Below are positions 58,998-64,000 of a stretch of 64,000 nt of DNA, in pieces. Location: positions 124,001 to 188,000 of the forward strand of contig NZ_SDDZ01000005.1 in NCBI RefSeq assembly GCF_004115975.1, written 5' to 3'. Each line of letters opens with the position of its first letter. Position 1 is the stretch's first letter. Under the pieces are notes generated by a model. That model saw only the letters and a program-made list of their open reading frames with translations. It was not told where the DNA came from and ran no database searches. Source of the stretch: Gelidibacter gilvus (GTDB lineage: Bacteria; Bacteroidota; Bacteroidia; Flavobacteriales; Flavobacteriaceae). A program made the position numbers and the translations under genes.

Positions 58998-61778
58998 CTA
59001 TTTCTCATCCAAAAACTGTCTAAGCACATACTGCAGAATTCCACCATTACGGTAATATTCAATATCTATCAACGAATCCAATCGGGCAATGGCCTTAAAT
59101 TTAATTCTTTCACCTTTATCATTCTCCGCCACAACATCTACAGATTTGTGTGGGGTCAACCCTTCAGAAATCCCTGAAATTGTAAACGTCTCAGTTCCGT
59201 TCAACCCTAATTTCTCAGCGGTTTGCCCAGCTTCATATTGTAGTGGCAACACACCTAAACCAACTAAATTACTTCTATGGATACGCTCATAACTTTCAGC
59301 AATAACTGCTTTTATCCCTAGTAAAAATGTGCCTTTTGCGGCCCAGTCTCTAGACGAACCACTTCCATATTCCTTGCCGGTAAGCACCACTAACGGCGTA
59401 TTATCTTTTTGATATTTAAGCGAGGCATCATAAACACTCATCTCTTCTCCTGATGGCAAATGCGTAGTATAACCACCCTCCTTTTGAGCCAGTTTATTCT
59501 TGATCCGAACGTTGGCAAAAGTCCCTCTCACCATCACCTCGTCATTTCCTCTTCGGCTTCCATAAGAGTTAAACTCTTCTTTTTTGACACCGTTTGCAAT
59601 CAAGTATTTTCCTGCCGCAGAATGCTCATCAAACGCTCCTGCCGGAGAAATATGGTCGGTTGTAATACTGTCTCCCAACACCAAAAGTGCCCGTGCATTT
59701 TCAATATTCTGAAGTGGTGGCGCCGTTTCTGAAATATCCTTAAAGAATGGAATTTCCTTAATATAAGTAGACTCAGGGTCCCAGTCATACAACTTGCCTG
59801 TTGGAATCTCTAAATTTCTCCAAATCTCATTCCCATCAAAGATCTCTGAATAGTTTTTATCAAAATCTTTCGGCGTAAGTACTTCCTTAAGCACCGCATT
59901 GATTTCATCATCTGTTGGCCAAATATCTTTTAGATACACTGGCAATTGGTTTTTATCATAACTGATAGGATCTGTGGTTAAATTAATATCCACTCGCCCG
60001 GCAATAGCAAAAGCAACGACCAACATAGGCGACATCAAGTAATTCATTTTCACCTGTGAATGGACACGTGCCTCAAAATTCCGATTGCCTGAAAGCACGG
60101 AGCACACCACCAATTCATGATCATCTACAGCTTTAGCAATGGCAGGAGGCAACGGACCTGAATTTCCGATACATGAAGTACACCCATAGCCCACTAAATG
60201 GAATTGAAGCGCCTCTAAATCCTTTAATAAATCGGCTTTTTTCAAATAATCCGTAACGACCTTAGATCCCGGTGCCAAGGAGGTTTTCACCCATGGTTTG
60301 ACATCAATACCATGCTGTCTTGCCTTTTTAGCCACCAAGCCCGCACCAATCATCACAAATGGATTGGAGGTGTTGGTACAGGAGGTTATCGCTGCAATGA
60401 CGACTGAACCGTCAGACAAGGAATATTTTTGTTCGCCTTTATCAATCCAAACAGTTTTAAGTCCGTTTTGCTCATTCGTTTCAATTTTTGTACCTTCAGA
60501 CATCGCTCTTGGCGGGGAAGTAGGCTGATTACCACCTTCATTCTTCCATCGGATGACCGACTCCCGCTCTTCATGCTCTATATATTCACGTTCAAAAGAA
60601 GAACTCAACAAATCAATAAACGTGGGTTTGAAATCCTTTAAAAGAATTTTGTCCTGTGGCCGTTTCGGACCTGCAACGGTGGGTTCAATAGTAGAAACAT
60701 CCAACTCCACAACTTCGGTGTAATTGATTCGATCTTCATTTTCGCGCCATAGCATATTGGTTTTACAATAGGTTTCCACCAGAGTAATCTGTTCTTCCGA
60801 GCGATTACTTTCGCGCATGTATTTCAAGGTTTTATCATCAATTGGGAAGTAAGTAATGGTACATCCAAATTCTGGCGACATATTACCAATAGTCGCTCTA
60901 TCCGGCACCGATAAATGATCAAGTCCTGATCCGAAAACCTCAACAAATTTACCAACCACTCCTTGTTTTCTTAGGATATTGGCAATGGTCAACACCAAAT
61001 CTGTAGCAGTAGATCCCAATGGCAATTTGCCGGTCAATTTCAATCCAATGACTTCTGGCATAATAAAGTATAGCGGCTGCCCTAAAATTGCCGCTTCAGC
61101 TTCAATTCCACCAACACCCCAAGCCACAACTCCAATGCCGTTAACCATTGGCGTATGACTGTCTGTACCCACCACGGTATCTGGGAAAAGTTCTCCATTG
61201 CGTTCAATGACGCCTTTGGATAAATATTCTAAGTTAATTTGATGGCAAATACCCATTCCTGGAGGGACCACACTGAAATTATCAAAAGATTGTTGCGCCC
61301 ATTTTAAAAATTGATAGCGTTCTATATTCCGCTTGTACTCCTCTTCTATATTGCGCTGATACGAATAATCCGTACCAAAATAATCTACTTGAACGGAGTG
61401 GTCAATAACCAAATCTACAGGTACCAAAGGGTTAATACTGTCAGGGTTTCCACCTTTACGAGCCACTTCTGCCCTAAGGGCTGCAATATCAACAACGGCA
61501 GGAACACCCGTAAAATCCTGCATTAAAACCCGTGCAGGTTTGAAAGGAATATCCTTGTCAACCCCTTTTGGTTGCCAATTAAGAAGTGTTTCAATGTTTT
61601 CTTTAGTTACTGAGAAGTCGTCAAAATTACGCAAGGTATTCTCCAATAGAATACGAATTGAAAACGGCAGCTTATCAATCTCATAACCTTGCTTTGAGAG
61701 TTCTTCAAGACTATAATAAGTGAAGTTTTTACCATTTACAGTTATTTGCTTTTTGGTTTTAAATAAATCATTACTCAT
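58998..61778 (-). CDS. acnA: Aconitate hydratase A
   Basis: A 926-residue AcnA-type aconitase of the TCA cycle, with a [4Fe-4S] cluster. Motifs: VGTDSHTPMVNGIGVVAWGVGGIEAEAA (catalytic), SCTNTSNP (first cluster Cys), GYGCTSCIGNSGPLP (second and third Cys), SYGSRRGNDEVMVRGTFANVRIKN and GKEYGSGSSRDWAAKG (catalytic Ser/Arg). Length and order match AcnA. It is a single gene here. RNA-binding regulatory use when the cluster is lost is known in other bacteria, not shown here. Confidence 0.96.
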   Translation of the reverse strand: MSNDLFKTKKQITVNGKNFTYYSLEELSKQGYEIDKLPFSIRILLENTLRNFDDFSVTKENIETLLNWQPKGVDKDIPFKPARVLMQDFTGVPAVVDIAALRAEVARKGGNPDSINPLVPVDLVIDHSVQVDYFGTDYSYQRNIEEEYKRNIERYQFLKWAQQSFDNFSVVPPGMGICHQINLEYLSKGVIERNGELFPDTVVGTDSHTPMVNGIGVVAWGVGGIEAEAAILGQPLYFIMPEVIGLKLTGKLPLGSTATDLVLTIANILRKQGVVGKFVEVFGSGLDHLSVPDRATIGNMSPEFGCTITYFPIDDKTLKYMRESNRSEEQITLVETYCKTNMLWRENEDRINYTEVVELDVSTIEPTVAGPKRPQDKILLKDFKPTFIDLLSSSFEREYIEHEERESVIRWKNEGGNQPTSPPRAMSEGTKIETNEQNGLKTVWIDKGEQKYSLSDGSVVIAAITSCTNTSNPFVMIGAGLVAKKARQHGIDVKPWVKTSLAPGSKVVTDYLKKADLLKDLEALQFHLVGYGCTSCIGNSGPLPPAIAKAVDDHELVVCSVLSGNRNFEARVHSQVKMNYLMSPMLVVAFAIAGRVDINLTTDPISYDKNQLPVYLKDIWPTDDEINAVLKEVLTPKDFDKNYSEIFDGNEIWRNLEIPTGKLYDWDPESTYIKEIPFFKDISETAPPLQNIENARALLVLGDSITTDHISPAGAFDEHSAAGKYLIANGVKKEEFNSYGSRRGNDEVMVRGTFANVRIKNKLAQKEGGYTTHLPSGEEMSVYDASLKYQKDNTPLVVLTGKEYGSGSSRDWAAKGTFLLGIKAVIAESYERIHRSNLVGLGVLPLQYEAGQTAEKLGLNGTETFTISGISEGLTPHKSVDVVAENDKGERIKFKAIARLDSLIDIEYYRNGGILQYVLRQFLDEK

Positions 61779-62210
61779 AGTATCAGCGATTTAAAAATGT
61801 TAGTATTTATTGCCTATTCAAGTAGTGGCATTGCTGCACAGGGTTATTTGTAGAATGGTTGGGGAGTCGCATTCATAAAATCGAAAATGAAAGAAAATCA
61901 ATAAGAAGATTGTTTTTCCTCCAAATCTACTTGTAAAAACACTAAAATCAGATGATCAGTGTTTTATTTTAAGCCCTTTAAAATTACGAATTTGTTCTAA
62001 CATAAGTCAGTTTATCCAAATAAAAAGAACACTAGAATTATATAGCGAATAGAAAAACACAGAAGTTAGCATTTCATAATCCATTCCCATCAATGGCATC
62101 GGCAGAAAACATAGCTTCGAAACTCTTGTATTTAGGATCAAATGGTCGCATTTCAATCTTGGACAAAAATCATAGCATCGATTACCTGTTTTTAGGTTTT
62201 TTCTAAGATG
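61779..62210. other. Intergenic region between nhaA and aconitase
   Basis: About 430 bp. A stem AAAACACT (61936-61943) with AGTGTTTT (61958-61965), T-rich on both sides, may terminate nhaA. The rest must hold the aconitase promoter. I see no gene or tRNA. Confidence 0.55.
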
Positions 62211-63563
62211 TCATTTTTCGTGTGTCGGCAAATCCGATAGATTCATTCTGATCTTGTCTTCAGTAATTGCTTCAGGTTTTCGGGTAGCATTACGAAGCAC
62301 AAGATAGCCTAGCAAGCCACTCAAGCCAGAGGCAAAAAGAATTCCGATTTTAGCTTCTTCCTGTAAAATAAGATCGTCAAAGGAAAGATTCACAATAAAT
62401 AATGACATGGTGAAACCGATACCGCAAAGAAGCGAGATCCCGAAAAGCAGTTTCCAAATTTCCGGCGTGTTTTTAGAACTTTTATAGAAGAAGGTCAAGA
62501 ATATATAACTGGCAAACATAATTCCAATCGGTTTTCCAATTAATAATCCCAACATGGTTCCCCAAGTAATGGTGAGATGAAATGCCTCACTTAAAATTTC
62601 AGCATCAAATATAATTCCGGCATTTACGAAAGCGAAGGTCGGCATAATAAAAAAGTAAACCAGCCCGTGTAGTTTTCGTTCCAATCGTTTCAATGGCGAT
62701 TCCATCTCCCGATGTATATTTTCAAGAAAATGATGTACCTGCGGACTTGTCATGGCGTGAGTATCATCCTTAGCCTCTTTAAAAAGCCGATACCCTTTTA
62801 AAGAAACTTTTTTTATCTGATCCATATCCCATTCGCGCCGTAAAGGCACGGTTAACGCTAAAATAACCCCTGCAATGGTGGCGTGAACGCCAGACGCCAA
62901 AATGGCCCACCACATGACAAATCCAATAACGAGATAGGGCGTCAACCTGTTCACACCTTTCCGGTTAAGAATCAAGAGTATTATGGTACAGCCCGCCGCG
63001 ATTCCCAAGGCGTGCCAATGGATTTCATCGGTATAAAAAAAGGCGATGACCAATACTGCAATAAGATCATCAACCACAGCAATTGTAGTTATAAAAACCT
63101 TAGCCCAAGAAGGCATTCTGGAACCAAGCATCGCAATGACACCAATAACAAAGGCAATATCAGTAGCCATTGGTATGGCCCATCCTTTTACATAATCAGT
63201 CCCTAGATTAAAAGCGAGATATATAATAGCCGGAAACATGGCACCGCTGAAGGCTGCGGCGACAGGAAATATCGCCGATCTGAAAGACGTCAGACTGCCA
63301 AATTTCAATTCGCTCTTAATTTCAAGGCCAACCATCAAAAAGAACAGTGCCATCAAACCGTCATTGACCCAATCATGTAAGGACTTAGAGATGTAGACAT
63401 CTTTAAACCCCATTCCAAAATTGAGCTGCATTACCGTATGATAAAAACTATTTAAGGAGGTATTGGCCACAATCAACGCTGAAGCAGTGGCGATGATCAA
63501 TAATATCCCTGGTGCGGAATCTCGTTTTAAAAATGCATCTATACTCTCAGTTACTTTGCCCAT
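62211..63563 (-). CDS. nhaA: Na+/H+ antiporter NhaA
   Basis: A 450-residue inner-membrane antiporter with about twelve helices. Typical segments: LHDWVNDGLMALFFLMVGLEIKSEL, GWAIPMATDIAFVIGVIAMLG (the TDIAF motif), FITTIAVVDDLIAVLVIAFFY (the two Asp that bind Na+ are in VVDDL), FAFVNAGI and GKPIGIM. The C-terminus is longer than in E. coli NhaA. It exchanges Na+ for protons, consistent with a marine or saline habitat. Confidence 0.96.
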   Translation of the reverse strand: MGKVTESIDAFLKRDSAPGILLIIATASALIVANTSLNSFYHTVMQLNFGMGFKDVYISKSLHDWVNDGLMALFFLMVGLEIKSELKFGSLTSFRSAIFPVAAAFSGAMFPAIIYLAFNLGTDYVKGWAIPMATDIAFVIGVIAMLGSRMPSWAKVFITTIAVVDDLIAVLVIAFFYTDEIHWHALGIAAGCTIILLILNRKGVNRLTPYLVIGFVMWWAILASGVHATIAGVILALTVPLRREWDMDQIKKVSLKGYRLFKEAKDDTHAMTSPQVHHFLENIHREMESPLKRLERKLHGLVYFFIMPTFAFVNAGIIFDAEILSEAFHLTITWGTMLGLLIGKPIGIMFASYIFLTFFYKSSKNTPEIWKLLFGISLLCGIGFTMSLFIVNLSFDDLILQEEAKIGILFASGLSGLLGYLVLRNATRKPEAITEDKIRMNLSDLPTHEK

Positions 63564-63940
63564 TTTTGGAGAGAATTGTATTTAATGTACAATTTCGGAT
63601 TTTAAATCTTCTCTATCAATAAAAATTGAAATTATATTTTCAAAAAAATTGAAATTGAAATTAATGACCAAATTTAACCGGAGAAGGAGAGATTAGCAGT
63701 AGTCTCTAAGTACTCCTGTGGAGGGAATATTCCGATGTTTCCGAACAACAATCGACATCCATCTTTTTGGCTTTTAGGATTAAAGTTTCATATCCTGCCC
63801 AAAAGCGGGATTACTTCAAACAGCAATACCCAATGCGCTTCGCTTTTAAGTTTTGCCTGCCGGCATACAGGGGTTTCACTAAGAAAGCCCGAAAAAATTA
63901 TTTCTTCGGGCCCTCCAACTAATCAAATCAACTTAATATT
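63564..63940. other. Intergenic region between nhaA and the edge gene
   Basis: About 375 bp. The region close to nhaA must include its promoter. An imperfect stem with CCTGCCGGCATACAGG (about 63856-63871) resembles the CCTGTC/GACAGG stem near 38170, and the terminator of the edge gene is at 63887-63911. No gene recognised. Confidence 0.55.
63887..63911 (-). terminator. Terminator of the gene running off the right edge
   Basis: GCCCGAA (63887-63893) and TTCGGGC (63905-63911) pair around an AT-rich loop. On the minus strand the stem is followed by TTTCTT. Confidence 0.75.
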
Positions 63941-64000
63941 TCAATTTTTTGGCACTTCCAATTGCGTAAAATCAATGTTTGGAGCTGTGCCATTTGATGT
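63941..64000 (-). CDS. C-terminal end of an unidentified gene (truncated by window edge)
   Basis: On the minus strand the last 19 codons read TSNGTAPNIDFTQLEVPKN, followed by TGA at 63941-63943 and a terminator 30 bp later. The open frame reaching the edge and the terminator make a real gene end likely. The family cannot be told from 19 residues. Confidence 0.6.
   Translation of the reverse strand, partial: TSNGTAPNIDFTQLEVPKN

Noticed and set aside
1-64000. Prophage, insertion sequence or integrative element
   Set aside because: No integrase, transposase, phage structural gene or tRNA attachment site was recognised; only small repeats are present.

Overview
The window looks like a low-GC chromosome segment from a member of Bacteroidota, most probably a marine Flavobacteriaceae. 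The signs are a SusC/SusD/SusE starch-utilisation locus, a type IX secretion (T9SS) sorting tail on an amylase, mevalonate-pathway genes, a deoxyhypusine-synthase-like polyamine gene and many lipoproteins. Small palindromic intergenic repeats of a kind common in this family are also present. I see no rRNA, tRNA, CRISPR array, integrase or transposase.

Layout. 1-3.4 kb: the end of a family-2 glycosyltransferase, then a repeat-rich gap, then a GT-C-type membrane mannosyltransferase whose 5' end is partly duplicated upstream. 3.4-8.3 kb: small genes, then a polyamine operon (arginine decarboxylase, agmatinase, deoxyhypusine synthase homologue, acidic protein), probably making homospermidine. 8.7-13.2 kb: an RluB-like protein lacking its catalytic Asp, and a prenyl-lipid cluster (UbiA prenyltransferase, mevalonate kinase, mevalonate diphosphate decarboxylase) interrupted by a four-helix-bundle gene. 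13.2-14.3 kb: a frameshifted DUF1697 gene and a ParE/RelE-type toxin-antitoxin pair. 14.6-22.6 kb: flavoprotein, GDPD, TesB and DUF2254 proteins, then a 1233-residue lipoprotein joining a metallophosphoesterase, a kinase-like central region and an outer-membrane beta-barrel.

22.9-28.6 kb is a methionine-oxidation/redox repair block (hydrolase-OsmC fusion, three MsrA-type proteins, MsrB, SelO, DUF427, GNAT). At 28.7-32.4 kb two convergent genes overlap by 4 bp: an HD-hydrolase fused to a Pycsar-effector-like (PycTM/DUF5706) membrane domain, and a GAF-domain protein. This is the most interesting candidate signalling module.

32.7-56.4 kb is a complete alpha-glucan (starch/maltodextrin) utilisation locus in two divergent arms. 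The minus arm carries a LacI regulator, MFS transporter, beta-phosphoglucomutase, GH65 phosphorylase, SusA-like GH13, esterase, GH31 and two GH13 lipoproteins. The plus arm carries SusC, SusD, a three-repeat SusE/F protein and a T9SS-secreted GH13. A perfect 14-bp LacI-type operator lies between the arms. Polymer is cut at the surface, imported by SusCD, trimmed in the periplasm, moved inward by the MFS carrier and phosphorolysed to glucose plus beta-glucose-1-phosphate.

56.6-64 kb: a Xre/RES toxin-antitoxin pair, a DUF488 protein, a ferredoxin-reductase-like flavoprotein, aconitase, NhaA and the last 19 codons of a minus-strand gene running off the window. All family calls come from reading the sequences; no database search was possible.
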